Position numbers and translations under genes: made by a program
Shown here: one piece after another, positions 1 through 8,684 of the stretch
Position numbering within the stretch: the stretch's first letter is position 1
Layout: the number at the start of each line of letters is the position of its first letter
Source: CBDBND01 sp965262665
Lineage (GTDB): Bacteria; Pseudomonadota; Alphaproteobacteria; Rhodospirillales; Rhodospirillaceae
DNA: 64,000 nt
NCBI GenBank assembly: GCA_965262665.1
Contig: CBDHFR010000002.1
Span: 186,001 to 250,000 of the forward strand
Direction: 5' to 3'
Notes under the pieces: generated by a model
Database searches by the model: none
What the model was told of the DNA's origin: nothing
Seen by the model: the letters and a program-made list of their open reading frames with translations, nothing else

Positions 1-146
1 GGCACCTCGCGCTCGATGCGGTTGAGGAAGCGGATGAACTCCTGATGGCGGTGGCGCTGCATGTTCTGTGCGATGACCGTACCGTCCAGCACGTTGAGCG
101 CGGCGAACAGCGTCGTCGTGCCATGCCGTTTGTAATCATAGGTCAC
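1..146 (-). mobile_element. IS630 (subgroup B) fragment
   Basis: This stretch is almost identical to the reverse complement of roughly 24310-24455 inside the complete IS630 copy at 23638-24787. Only an internal piece of the transposase gene is present here. The element's 5' half is missing and is replaced by IS1595 sequence at about 147. No terminal inverted repeat is visible on the retained side because the window ends. Confidence 0.8.
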
Positions 147-941
147 GTAAAGCGGGGTGAAGACCTTCCCGTAGTGATGGTGTGACCCGTACCAAGCCCG
201 CTTTAGAAGACTCCAAAAGCCTTCGATTGTGTTGGTGTGAGTGTCGCCATCAGCATAGGAAACGCTGTGATTGATGACGGCATGAGAGACAAAGGATTTA
301 GCCGCGTTGTAGCCCTTGTATTCATCCGTGATCAGCAGTGAGCCATTGGGGTCAACAGTTTCCTTAATGAACCGCAAAAGGCCCTTGGCTGAGAGATCTG
401 TGCCAACTCTAGCGGTTATCTTGCCACCACGCTCCACCGCACCGATAACCGGCGTTTTCTTGGTACCACGGCCCGGTTTGTTCGGCTTGTCGTTGTCGCG
501 CTTATTGCCCTTGCGTGGGCGACCGCCAACATAGGTTTCGTCGGCTTCGATGATGCCTTGAAGTAGTGGCCCTTGCTTTGACGCCATGGCCGCCCGTATA
601 CGCTGTTGCATGTACCACGCCGTTTTCTGATTCAGATTGAGGTCCCGGGCGAGCTGGCAACTGGACAGGCTTTTTTTGGCATTCACGATCAGGCCGATAG
701 CCATGAACCACTTTTGCAGTTCAATTCTCGTTTTTTCAAAGATCGTGCCGGACAAGACATTAAAGCTCGACTTGCAGCCGTAACAGTTCCAACGGCCAAT
801 ACGGCCACCATCATCTTTACGTGATACGTGGACGCTGCCACAGTGTGGGCAGTGAGGCTCATCATGCCAGCGTACACTTTCCAGATGTTCGATGCAGGAT
901 TCTTGATCCGGGAACTTTCTGAATATGTCAATTAGGTTCAT
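1..941 (-). CDS. Chimeric transposase: IS1595 (ISXO2-like) body fused in frame to an IS630 C-terminal part
   Basis: Starting at the ATG at 941, the frame is open for about 313 codons and runs off the window edge. The first ~265 residues are an ISXO2-like IS1595 transposase: an N-terminal zinc ribbon (CPHC and CYGC), then catalytic acidic residues in ADETYVGG, TDEYKGY and NTIEGFW. At about position 147 the sequence switches, without losing frame, to the C-terminal part of the IS630 transposase that is intact at 23.7-24.8 kb (from YDYKRHG onward). The IS1595 part lacks only its last few dozen residues. Whether this is a recombination product or an assembly join at a repeat cannot be told from the window alone. 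Activity is unlikely because both proteins are incomplete. Confidence 0.8.
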   Translation of the reverse strand, partial: MNLIDIFRKFPDQESCIEHLESVRWHDEPHCPHCGSVHVSRKDDGGRIGRWNCYGCKSSFNVLSGTIFEKTRIELQKWFMAIGLIVNAKKSLSSCQLARDLNLNQKTAWYMQQRIRAAMASKQGPLLQGIIEADETYVGGRPRKGNKRDNDKPNKPGRGTKKTPVIGAVERGGKITARVGTDLSAKGLLRFIKETVDPNGSLLITDEYKGYNAAKSFVSHAVINHSVSYADGDTHTNTIEGFWSLLKRAWYGSHHHYGKVFTPLYVTYDYKRHGTTTLFAALNVLDGTVIAQNMQRHRHQEFIRFLNRIEREV

Positions 942-970
942 AGCCGCCTCCTATGAACCATTTATACTAG
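147..970 (-). mobile_element. IS1595-family element, 3' end missing
   Basis: This holds the ISXO2-like transposase region and, upstream of its ATG, a short GC-rich then AT-rich end (about 942-970) that should contain the element's left terminus. It abuts the 3' end of the nucleotide cyclase pseudogene. The other terminus is lost at the IS630 junction, so an 8-bp target duplication cannot be checked. Confidence 0.6.
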
Positions 971-1388
971 TAGGCTTATTTCATATCAAGCCCATAACTA
1001 CTAAATGCGTTTTTGTTTGTCCGGTCGGGAATGGGATCCCAAGAGACCTTGTAGAGGGTTACTTCTTTACTTAAACTTTTGAGTGCGAATTCACCCGCAT
1101 TGTTGAATTTGTCCTGGTCCTTCCAATTTACCCGTTCTATTTCTTCGCTGACCCAAATTTCTTCCGGTCCCGCTTCAGCACAAATTCTGGCGGCGGTCTG
1201 AACGGCGGTTCCGAAATAACCATCGTCTTCAATTACAGCTTCGCCGCTGTGCAAGCCGATGCGTACGTCAAAGCCGTATTTGGGTTTCTTGCGGCTGAAG
1301 AGATTGATGCCTGCTGAATTTGGATGGCAGCGTCGACAGAAAATTTGGAAATATTGAACGTCGCCATGATGCCGTCACCGGTGTGCTT

Positions 1389-2059
1389 GCCCGTCGACGG
1401 TCTGGCACTTCTTCGCCAAGCGCGGGCTGACGCACAAAAAAAGACCGGCCATGCAGCGGAGCGGCGGCGCCCGGACGTGCTCGCGCGGCGCCGGCTCTGG
1501 TTCGAAGGCCAGGCAGGGCTCGCTCCGGAACGGCTGATCTTCATCGACCAGACCGGCGCGTCGATGAAGATGGCGCGGCTGCGGGGATGGTCGCGCAAAG
1601 GCGAACGGTGCCGGGCCGCCATACCCCATGGCCATTGGAAGACCACCACGTTGACCGCCGGCTTGCGCCTCTCCGGGGCCTGGCGGGCCCCGATGCTCCT
1701 CGACGGGCCGATGCATGGGGCTGCCTTCAAGGCCTATGTGGAACAGGTCCTGGTACCCGAACTCGACCCCGGAGACAGCGTCGTCATGGCCAACCTGCCC
1801 GCCCACAAGGTCGCTGGCATCCGCCAGGCCATCGAAGCCGCCGGCGCAACCCTGCTGTATCTGCCGCCCTACAGTCCCGACTGCAACCCGATCGAGATGG
1901 CCTTCGCCAAACTCAAGGCGCTCCTGAGAAAGGCCGCCGCCAGAACCGCCGACGACCTGTGGGACGCCATTGCCGACGCCATCGACGCCTTCACCTCAAC
2001 CGAATGCGAAAACTACTTCGCCGCCGCCGGATATGATCGGGACTAAATTGAATCTGCTC
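1389..2059 (+). mobile_element. IS630 (subgroup C), 5'-truncated copy inside the cyclase gene
   Basis: The right end is preserved: GAATCTGCTC followed by the TA dinucleotide that IS630 elements target. The left end is missing, because sequence changes from cyclase (HTGDG codons) to mid-transposase (STVWHFF) at about 1389. The transposase reads in two frames around a run of seven A at 1436-1442: TVWHFFAKRGLTHK upstream, KTGHAAERRR downstream, offset by -1. The second catalytic Asp expected before NLPAHK is Ala (MANL). A 139-bp piece of a near-identical copy lies at 33819-33957. Confidence 0.75.
1391..2046 (+). pseudogene. IS630-family transposase (subgroup C), N-terminally truncated
   Basis: The DDE domain is recognisable: first Asp in IFIDQTGAS, the region MANLPAHK where the second Asp should be, and Glu in PDCNPIEMAF. 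The helix-turn-helix N-terminus of about 120 residues is absent. The part upstream of the A7 run is in another frame. Some IS630 members use frameshifting at A-rich sites, so the frame change alone need not be a defect, but the missing N-terminus and Asp-to-Ala change make this copy inactive. Confidence 0.7.
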
Positions 2060-2603
2060 TAGCCATCCTTTCGGCATATATTTCTTGACCAGAATCATCA
2101 TCGACAACAGGAAAATAACGATGAACCCCAGCATGAGCACGAGGCGCTGCAGTGCCGATTCGACAAAGACGTCCGCCTTCAAAGGGAGCCAGAATCCAAA
2201 AGTTATAGTGAGTGATCCGATGACAGCTATGAGTAAGGAATAGGCCAGTACGAACAGCAGGCTTTTGCTTTCGGGTTCTTCCCGAGCCGCTTTACGTGCG
2301 AGGCGGCGCCTTTGTGCACGCACATCCTGTTTGTGCTCGCGAACGGACTTACCTTGATCATCCATCGCACGTTACGTCCCAAATTGTATGTCCGAAGAAA
2401 AGTTTGGGGTCGAAAGGGTCACCCACCCGATCTACAGACACACACGCCTCAGTTGCTTTATTTTGTGCAGTTTTTGAAGCAACTAACCCAGAAAAGAGAG
2501 TGTGAAACTGTGGCCCACAATTCAAGCTGGAATTCGTTGCTTGTTCGAAATGCTCGCGAAGTTGTTACATTCGTCCCTATTCTTATCATTGCCCTAGACC
2601 TGC

Positions 2604-3227
2604 TTATCGGCTGGTAGAGAGTGCATGCCAGATGAGGATTGCTGCGGCGGACCGGTATGGCCGCCAAGTTTCGGCAAGTTTCTCTAATTTAATAGCATCG
2701 ATCCGTTTTCTATTTCCGGTTATATATTGCCATCCGGTGCGTAAAGCTAGATCACCAGTGGGCCAGACATCGGGTCGGTCCAATCCGAACATGAGGTAAA
2801 TATCCACTGTCCAATCGCCGATACCCCAGATCCGGGTCAATTGAGAACGGACCTGTTCGTCGCTTCGCCGACTCAAGCCCTGTAGCGTAAAGGCTCGTTC
2901 CTCAATGGCTGACGCCAGCGTCCTCAACGTTTTGATTTTTGATGCGCTCAATCCTGCTGCTCTCAATTGTTCGGTCCGGGCGATTGAGACGGCCTTGGCA
3001 CTCACTCGACCGATGGTTGCATTCAATTTCTTCCAAATGGACGCTGCTGCGGCAGTCGAGATTTGCTGATCCACGATGATACGGGCAAGGGTAGCGAAAC
3101 CTGCCGGTGATCGTCTGGAAGTTGGGTAGCCAAACTTTCTTACAGCACCGCGTAATTTTTGGTCACGTTTCGCCAAAATACGAACGGCTGCATTAAGCTG
3201 AAGTTGGTCGGATTTTACCCAGGGCAT
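2604..3227 (-). CDS. DNA-3-methyladenine glycosylase II (AlkA-like, HhH-GPD family)
   Basis: This 207-residue base-excision repair glycosylase would remove alkylated purines such as 3-methyladenine in the cytoplasm. The helix-hairpin-helix is at about residues 133-146 (IWGIGDWTVDIYLM), and the Gly/Pro-rich loop is followed by the catalytic Asp near 159 (WPTGDLAL). VDQQIS near 52 is the other family hallmark. Length matches short AlkA proteins without the N-terminal TBP-like domain. It is a single gene, divergent from the binding protein gene at 3341. Confidence 0.88.
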   Translation of the reverse strand: MPWVKSDQLQLNAAVRILAKRDQKLRGAVRKFGYPTSRRSPAGFATLARIIVDQQISTAAAASIWKKLNATIGRVSAKAVSIARTEQLRAAGLSASKIKTLRTLASAIEERAFTLQGLSRRSDEQVRSQLTRIWGIGDWTVDIYLMFGLDRPDVWPTGDLALRTGWQYITGNRKRIDAIKLEKLAETWRPYRSAAAILIWHALSTSR

Positions 3228-3340
3228 ACGTTACGTTGTGTCAACTTCTGATGGGAAACAGGGGTTTTAGGTGTATCGGTCTGCCGGTATGGTGCACCGA
3301 TATGATCCTATCCGATTGTTTTAGAAGTCGCATCAAGCGC

Positions 3341-4942
3341 ATGGCTTACTTGTTCATTCGTGCAACAGCTTATTGTTTTGCCATAGTTGTACTGTGCTTA
3401 AACGTTGCGCTAGGGCTTGCAGCCGCCGGCGGTGTTCTTCACCGTGGCAATATTGGCGAGCCGGATTCCCTCGACCCCCATCTCACCACCAGCGGTTATG
3501 CCGGTAACAATATCTTTGAGATGTTCGTCGGCCTAACGACCGTTGACGCCTTTGCCAATGTCATACCAGGAGCAGCCGAAAGCCGGACAATTTCAGACGA
3601 CGGAAAGACTTATGTCTTCACCCTACGCGACGGTATGCAATGGTCCGATGACCAGCCGGTAACGGCATCGAACTTTGAGTTTGCATTCAAGCGAATTCTT
3701 GAACCTGCCACCGCGTCACGCAGCGCACCGATGCTCTACATGATCGAAAACGCGCGGCCTATTAACGGTGGTCGGATGCAGGTCGATACCCTGGGCGTAA
3801 CGGCGCTGGATGAGTCAACGCTCGAAATCAGATTGGAAGCGCCGACACTTTTTTTCCTGGAATTGATTGTCCACCGTGGCTTTCCCGTACCGCGCTGGGC
3901 CATTGAGGAGCATGGGCGAGAGTGGACACGTCCCCAGAATATCGTCGTCAATGGTGCGTTTGTTCTCGATGAATGGATTCCGCAAACGTTGCTCCGCGTC
4001 GTCCGTAATCCATCTTTTTTTGACGCTGAATCCGTGGAACTCGATGCCGTCGTTTATTACACCACCGAAGATTTGACAGCGGCCTTTAACCGCTATCGTG
4101 CCGGTGAACTGGATATGGTGATTTCCTTTCCACCATCCCAATTCGACTGGATCGAACAGAACCTTGCAACTGATTTACGCGTGTCTGAAAACAACGGCCT
4201 TGAATACATCACGTTCAACACAACCAGGGAGCTATTTAATGACCCTCGCGTGCGTCAGGCGCTTAGTATGACACTCGACCGTGACATCATCACAAGGCGT
4301 GTCATGCGAGGGGGAGAACAGCCTGCCCATAGTGTCGTTCCTAGTGGTTCACGCGACGGATATAACCCAGCTTTCGCGTCTTACCGTGATGTGCCGATGG
4401 AAGACCGCGTCAAGCAAGCCAAGTTATTGTTGGCTGAGGCGGGATTCGGACCCGACGATCCGCTGGCGTTCAGTTTTCGCTACAACACCCACGAAGTGTT
4501 GCGGCGTGTAGCGGCGGCCGTAGCTGCCATGTGGCAACGCTCTCTCGGCGTTGAAGTCACATTGCTCAACAGTGATTTGAACGTCTTAAACGCTGATTTG
4601 CGAAACGGCGATTACGAAGTTGCCCGCTATCAGTGGCTGGGTGAATACCGCGATCCTTCAACATTTTTGTATCTTTTGGAAAGCGATGCTATGGGTGACA
4701 ATCACTCTAAATTCAAAAATCCCGAGTTCGATGCCTTAATGAAAACTATGTATGCGGAGCCCGATGTAGTTACTCGTATGCGCCTCATGCACGAGGCGGA
4801 ACGAATCGTGATGGATGAGGCGCCGATAACGCCCATCACCTATTACGTCAGCAAGCGCCTGGTTAAACCGTTCGTTCGAGGACTTGAGAACAATATCCGG
4901 GGTATCAATCTGGGCCGCTACGTCGGCGTCGATCGGCACTAG
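3341..4942 (+). CDS. ABC-type oligopeptide-binding protein (OppA/SBP family 5)
   Basis: This is a periplasmic solute-binding protein of about 533 residues. The ATG at 3341 is preferred over upstream starts because it gives a normal signal peptide (FIRATAYCFAIVVLCLNVALGLAAAGG). The family 5 signature follows: NIGEPDSLDPHL at the start of the mature protein, TYVFTLRDGMQWSDD, and DPRVRQALSMTLDRD in the middle. It probably delivers oligopeptides to an inner-membrane ABC permease, but no permease or ATPase gene is adjacent, so the partner must lie elsewhere. It is intact, unlike the two more distant family members at 25.7 and 44.3 kb. Confidence 0.88.
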   Translation: MAYLFIRATAYCFAIVVLCLNVALGLAAAGGVLHRGNIGEPDSLDPHLTTSGYAGNNIFEMFVGLTTVDAFANVIPGAAESRTISDDGKTYVFTLRDGMQWSDDQPVTASNFEFAFKRILEPATASRSAPMLYMIENARPINGGRMQVDTLGVTALDESTLEIRLEAPTLFFLELIVHRGFPVPRWAIEEHGREWTRPQNIVVNGAFVLDEWIPQTLLRVVRNPSFFDAESVELDAVVYYTTEDLTAAFNRYRAGELDMVISFPPSQFDWIEQNLATDLRVSENNGLEYITFNTTRELFNDPRVRQALSMTLDRDIITRRVMRGGEQPAHSVVPSGSRDGYNPAFASYRDVPMEDRVKQAKLLLAEAGFGPDDPLAFSFRYNTHEVLRRVAAAVAAMWQRSLGVEVTLLNSDLNVLNADLRNGDYEVARYQWLGEYRDPSTFLYLLESDAMGDNHSKFKNPEFDALMKTMYAEPDVVTRMRLMHEAERIVMDEAPITPITYYVSKRLVKPFVRGLENNIRGINLGRYVGVDRH

Positions 4943-4948
4943 TTAAAA

Positions 4949-5737
4949 TTATGCGGCTTCCGATACTGGGATAAATTTCCGGCTAAAGATCCAACGGGTT
5001 TCGTTCGACGATTTGGCATCGAATCTATATCGATCAACCGTGAAGTCCTTCAAGTCTTCAGAATTATTGATGCGATTTTGAACAATAAACCTGGCCATCA
5101 ACCCCCGAGCCTTTTTAGCGAGGAAGCTGTAGACCTGAGCTTTTCCGTCACGCAGTTCCTTGAAGACGGGTTGTATGACCGATACGTCCAACTGTTTTGT
5201 ATCAAGAACGGAAAAATATTCGTTGGAAGCTAAATTAACCAATGTTCTTGACTTTGACTTTTTCACTAAGTCCGCAACGGCATCCGTAACCGTGCCATCC
5301 CAATAGTCGTACAAGTTTGAGCCGCGTTTGGTGTCAATTTGGGAACCCATTTCCAACCGATAGGGCTGAATGGTGTCCATGGGTCGCAAAATCCCATAGA
5401 GTCCCGACAAAATACCCAAATGCTTCTGCGCAAACGCTAAATCCTCTTTGGTCAAAGAAGAGGCGTCCAAGCCCAGGTAAACGTCACCGGCAAACGACAA
5501 CGCAGCCTGTTTGGTTTCTCCTTTCCCATCGAGGTTAAAAGCCTTGTATCGCTCTACATTCAGTTCAGCAAGATTTTCGCTAATACCCATCAATCGCTTA
5601 AGGTCCTGAGGCGTAAATTTGCGCGCCCGTTTGATGAGTTCCGCCGTATGATCAGGAAACAGCGGTTTGGTCTTGGTTAGACCTTTGGTGGGGGCGGAAA
5701 AGTCCAATTTCTTAGCCGGGGAAATCACCGTGTACAT
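4949..5737 (-). CDS. yaaA: YaaA family peroxide-stress protein (DUF328/UPF0246)
   Basis: This 262-residue cytoplasmic protein begins with the family signature ISPAKKLDF and ends with KSSNETRWIFSRKF, so it is full length. E. coli YaaA binds DNA and limits oxidative damage by lowering free iron during peroxide stress; that role is carried over by family, not shown here. The gene converges with the binding protein gene, six bases separating the two stops. Confidence 0.92.
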   Translation of the reverse strand: MYTVISPAKKLDFSAPTKGLTKTKPLFPDHTAELIKRARKFTPQDLKRLMGISENLAELNVERYKAFNLDGKGETKQAALSFAGDVYLGLDASSLTKEDLAFAQKHLGILSGLYGILRPMDTIQPYRLEMGSQIDTKRGSNLYDYWDGTVTDAVADLVKKSKSRTLVNLASNEYFSVLDTKQLDVSVIQPVFKELRDGKAQVYSFLAKKARGLMARFIVQNRINNSEDLKDFTVDRYRFDAKSSNETRWIFSRKFIPVSEAA

Positions 5738-5801
5738 GGATTTGCCTCTAGATGCCTTGTCAGAAGACTGATCACTTTGGTTGGCCTATGAGGGGTATAT
5801 C

Positions 5802-6155
5802 ATGATCACCGTATTCGGCATCAAGTCCTGCGACACCTGTCGCAAAGCTCTGGCCTGGCTGAGTAAGGAAAACATAGTCCATACTTTTCACGACCTCAGA
5901 GCCGACGGAATTGAGGATAAACGCCTCAAAAACTGGGTTAGAGTTGCCGGTTGGGAGGCTCTTCTGAACCGGCGCAGTACCACATGGCGCCAGCTGTCGG
6001 CCGGAGACACATCTGACCTCGACGAGACCAAGGCGATACGCTTGATGACTGTCCATCCCACACTGATAAAACGCCCCGTATTTGAGCAAGGTTCGTCAGT
6101 CTTAGTCGGTTTCGCCGACGCCACAAAAAGCGAGCTGCAGCTGAGTCCGAACTAG
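5802..6155 (+). CDS. ArsC/Spx-family (YffB-like) thioredoxin-fold protein
   Basis: A 117-residue small protein. The ATG at 5802 is chosen because the family begins right at ITVFGIKSCDTCRKAL. The CxxC at the first helix (CDTC) and the RPV motif (IKRPVFEQG) are those of the ArsC/Spx superfamily. The YffB branch is of uncertain role: thiol reductase activity is likely, arsenate reduction is not established. It is divergent from yaaA and not linked to arsenic genes. Confidence 0.85.
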   Translation: MITVFGIKSCDTCRKALAWLSKENIVHTFHDLRADGIEDKRLKNWVRVAGWEALLNRRSTTWRQLSAGDTSDLDETKAIRLMTVHPTLIKRPVFEQGSSVLVGFADATKSELQLSPN

Positions 6156-6231
6156 GTCAATCCGTTGACAATAGGGGCTTATTCCCGCACACCTGAAGCC
6201 TTGAATTCGCTCTGGCCAGAAGGAACGACCC

Positions 6232-6852
6232 ATGGCTCCGCCAGGATACCTCCTTGTCCTTGGACATTCTCTCGATCCCGAAAAAATGGCCCGTTATTCC
6301 GCTGCCCTACCACCGATCTATAAAAAATACGGTGGGTACTATTTGGGCATAGGTGGGCCTGGGCGGGGCGTTGAGCATCTTGAAGGGCCGTGGCTTGACC
6401 ATTCAATGGTATTGGCCCGGTTTGATGCCACTGAAGACATCACCAAGTTCTGGTATTCACCGGAATATGAAGACGCAAAGAAGCTCCGCAAAGACGGAGG
6501 GACGTTCAATGTCTTTATATTGCAAGGCAATGACAATGAAGCGCCCGATGGCGAACCAGCCTTCTTGATCTCCGTGTATCGTGTGCTCGACGAAGAAGCC
6601 TATACACCACTTGCTCAAGCTGAAGAAGACAAGTTAACCCAACGGGGCATCCCATATATTGCCAAAGCAACCTATGACGAAGCAGAACGTTTGGAAGGGG
6701 ACTTGATAGACCACGATTTTTCCATCGCGGCTTTTCCGACACAGGCGTCCGCGACTAATCTTTGGAATGATCCGGATTACCAGGATCTCAGGAATCAGAG
6801 ATCTCAGGTTGCGGTATTCAATTCTTTCCTCATCCGCGGTCTCAGACGTTAG
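6232..6852 (+). CDS. Tandem DUF1330 protein
   Basis: This 206-residue protein is made of two similar ~95-residue halves. Each half has the DUF1330 pattern of a ferredoxin-like barrel domain: an initial strand (GYLLVLGH and FLISVYRV), a KYGG or RGIPYI turn, a hydrophobic F-D or A-F strand, and a W/F near the end (FWYSPEYED and LWNDPDYQD). Most family members have one domain that dimerises; here the pair is fused. Function is unknown. There is no signal peptide, so it is probably cytoplasmic. It is followed by the permease gene after 50 bases. Confidence 0.72.
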   Translation: MAPPGYLLVLGHSLDPEKMARYSAALPPIYKKYGGYYLGIGGPGRGVEHLEGPWLDHSMVLARFDATEDITKFWYSPEYEDAKKLRKDGGTFNVFILQGNDNEAPDGEPAFLISVYRVLDEEAYTPLAQAEEDKLTQRGIPYIAKATYDEAERLEGDLIDHDFSIAAFPTQASATNLWNDPDYQDLRNQRSQVAVFNSFLIRGLRR

Positions 6853-6902
6853 ATCAATTCGCTGCACGTCAGACCTGAACCGGTGATCAGGCCAGAACCA
6901 AC

Positions 6903-8684
6903 ATGACCGTCGATCAGATTTCTGCCTTTGCCATACTGGCCGGCGTATTGGTGTTTTTCATAGGCGGATGGCTGCGCTACGATTTCGTCGCACTTGGTGC
7001 TCTTTTTGCCGCTGTCGTTGCGGGCATCGTGCCTTCTGACTCCGCGTTCTCCGGTTTTGGCAATCCCGCTGTGGTCACCGTTGCTCTGGTTTTGATGATC
7101 AGTGAAGGGCTGCGCCAATCTGGCGTCGTGGACCTAATTGCTGAACATGCGGTGCCAGACACCCATAGTCCAACCCTGCCCATTGCAGTTCTATCAGGAC
7201 TGGCAGCGGCGCTATCTGGTCTAATGAATAACGTTGGCGCATTGGCATTGCTGATGCCCGTTGCCTTGCAAACAGCGCGCAAATGCAATGTGGCCCCGTC
7301 AGTTCTCCTCATGCCTTTGTCGTTTGGCTCCATTCTTGGCGGCATGACGACGCTCATCGGTACACCGCCAAATATCCTCGTATCTAACTATCGTGGGGCG
7401 GATGTCGGTGAGCCGTTCGCCATGTTCGACTATTCCTGGGTCGGCGTACCTGTGGCATTGGTAGGTGTAGCGTTCATATCGCTTATTGGTTGGCGTCTGA
7501 TTCCCAGCGGCCGCGTGTTCGCGGCATCGGGAGACGCGGCATTCGATCTTCAACCTTACGTCACAGAAGTCAGAATCAGTGAGGGATCAAATCTCATCGG
7601 TAAATTCATGCTCCAAGTGATCGAAGAACTTGAAGAGAAGGATGTTACGGTCGCGGCATTGATCCATGAAGACCGGCCGATGCCTTACCCACCGCTGACC
7701 GATCGAGCAGAACAGGGCGATGTGTTAGCGATCACTGGTGATGCCAAAGCGCTTGATACGGCCATTACCGACTTGAATCTTGAATTGGTGGGAGCTGAAG
7801 ATCAGGCGCAAGAACACATTAAGTCCGACCGTGTCAGCTTGGTCGAAGCTGTTGTCACGCCGGGGGCGCGAGTGGAGGGCCTGACCGTACAGGAACTCGG
7901 TTTGCGTAACCGGTACAACCTCAATTTATTGGCTATTTCCCGGCACGGTCAAAGGACCATGACCCGCATGAAACGTCATCGCTTCAGGGCAGGTGACGTC
8001 TTGCTCTTGCAAGGTGAAACGGACTTGGTGTCCGACTCTCTCAATCGTTTAGGGTGCCTGCCCCTGGCCAAGCGGTCACTGGGAGTGGGTCGCCGCCGCC
8101 GGGCTTTGTTTGCTAGTGCGGTTTTCATGGCGGCAATCGGTGCGGCTGCATTCAAGATCGTTCCGATTACAGTGGCTTTCGGCGTGGCGGTCGCGGTCAT
8201 GATCTTGGGGCGCATCATGTCACCCAGCAGAGCCTATGGTAGCATTGGATGGCCTGTGCTTATTTTGCTCGGCTGTATGATTCCCATCGGAGAAGCGCTG
8301 GACAGGACCGGAGCCGCGGCCTTGATTGCTCAGGGTATCGTTTTCGCCACCGCGCAATTCCCCGTGGTTGTCGCGTTGATTTTGGTGATGGTCGTCACCA
8401 TGACGTTGTCCGACATCATGAATAATGCGGCGACGGCTGTCGTCATGGCAACTATTTCAGTGCAAATCGCAAACGGCCTTAATTCGAATCCAGATACCTT
8501 TCTCATGGCTGTGGCCATAGGCGCATCCTGTGCTTTTCTGACCCCCATCGGGCACCAAAACAACACCCTAATTCTTGGCCCGGGTGGATATCAATTTGGT
8601 GATTATTGGCGAATGGGCCTACCTCTGGAAATCATAGTCGTATCCGTTTCCGTTCCATTTCTTCTTTACGCTTGGCCGCTGTGA
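6903..8684 (+). CDS. SLC13-type permease with TrkA-C (RCK_C) domains
   Basis: A 593-residue inner-membrane transporter of the citrate/sulfate/anion SLC13-like group. Transmembrane segments fill roughly residues 5-205 and 400-593. The two helical-hairpin signatures are NNVGALALLMP followed by GTPPNILV, and NNAATAVVMA followed by LTPIGHQNN. The middle (about 210-390) holds two TrkA-C regulatory domains (for example SNLIGKFM and GARVEGLTVQELGL). The substrate cannot be read from sequence; carboxylates or sulfate are typical. Its stop overlaps the GTG start of bioM, so it is translationally coupled to the biotin transporter operon. Confidence 0.85.
   Translation: MTVDQISAFAILAGVLVFFIGGWLRYDFVALGALFAAVVAGIVPSDSAFSGFGNPAVVTVALVLMISEGLRQSGVVDLIAEHAVPDTHSPTLPIAVLSGLAAALSGLMNNVGALALLMPVALQTARKCNVAPSVLLMPLSFGSILGGMTTLIGTPPNILVSNYRGADVGEPFAMFDYSWVGVPVALVGVAFISLIGWRLIPSGRVFAASGDAAFDLQPYVTEVRISEGSNLIGKFMLQVIEELEEKDVTVAALIHEDRPMPYPPLTDRAEQGDVLAITGDAKALDTAITDLNLELVGAEDQAQEHIKSDRVSLVEAVVTPGARVEGLTVQELGLRNRYNLNLLAISRHGQRTMTRMKRHRFRAGDVLLLQGETDLVSDSLNRLGCLPLAKRSLGVGRRRRALFASAVFMAAIGAAAFKIVPITVAFGVAVAVMILGRIMSPSRAYGSIGWPVLILLGCMIPIGEALDRTGAAALIAQGIVFATAQFPVVVALILVMVVTMTLSDIMNNAATAVVMATISVQIANGLNSNPDTFLMAVAIGASCAFLTPIGHQNNTLILGPGGYQFGDYWRMGLPLEIIVVSVSVPFLLYAWPL

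Larger units (their letters stand above)
976..2365 (-). pseudogene. Membrane-anchored adenylate/guanylate cyclase, split by IS630 and frameshifted
   Basis: Two pieces on the minus strand belong together. The N-terminal piece (2365 down to about 2062) starts with a charged segment and has two membrane spans (around SLLFVLAYSLL and LVLMLGFIVIF). It breaks at KGWL, where IS630 sequence begins. The C-terminal piece (1388 to 976) is class III cyclase catalytic domain: HTGDGIMATF, then RIGLHSGEAV and FGTAVQTAARI. The front of that domain, with the first metal-binding Asp, is gone, so insertion was accompanied by deletion. A further frameshift near 1310 separates IQIQQA from the RIGLHSG frame. The gene would have made cAMP or cGMP at the inner membrane and is now dead. 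Confidence 0.75.

Noticed and set aside
8606..8680. Upstream start for BioM giving 25 more residues
   Set aside because: Those codons overlap the end of the permease gene in another frame and add Arg/Ser-rich sequence not seen in the family. GTG 8681 with a stop-start overlap is better.
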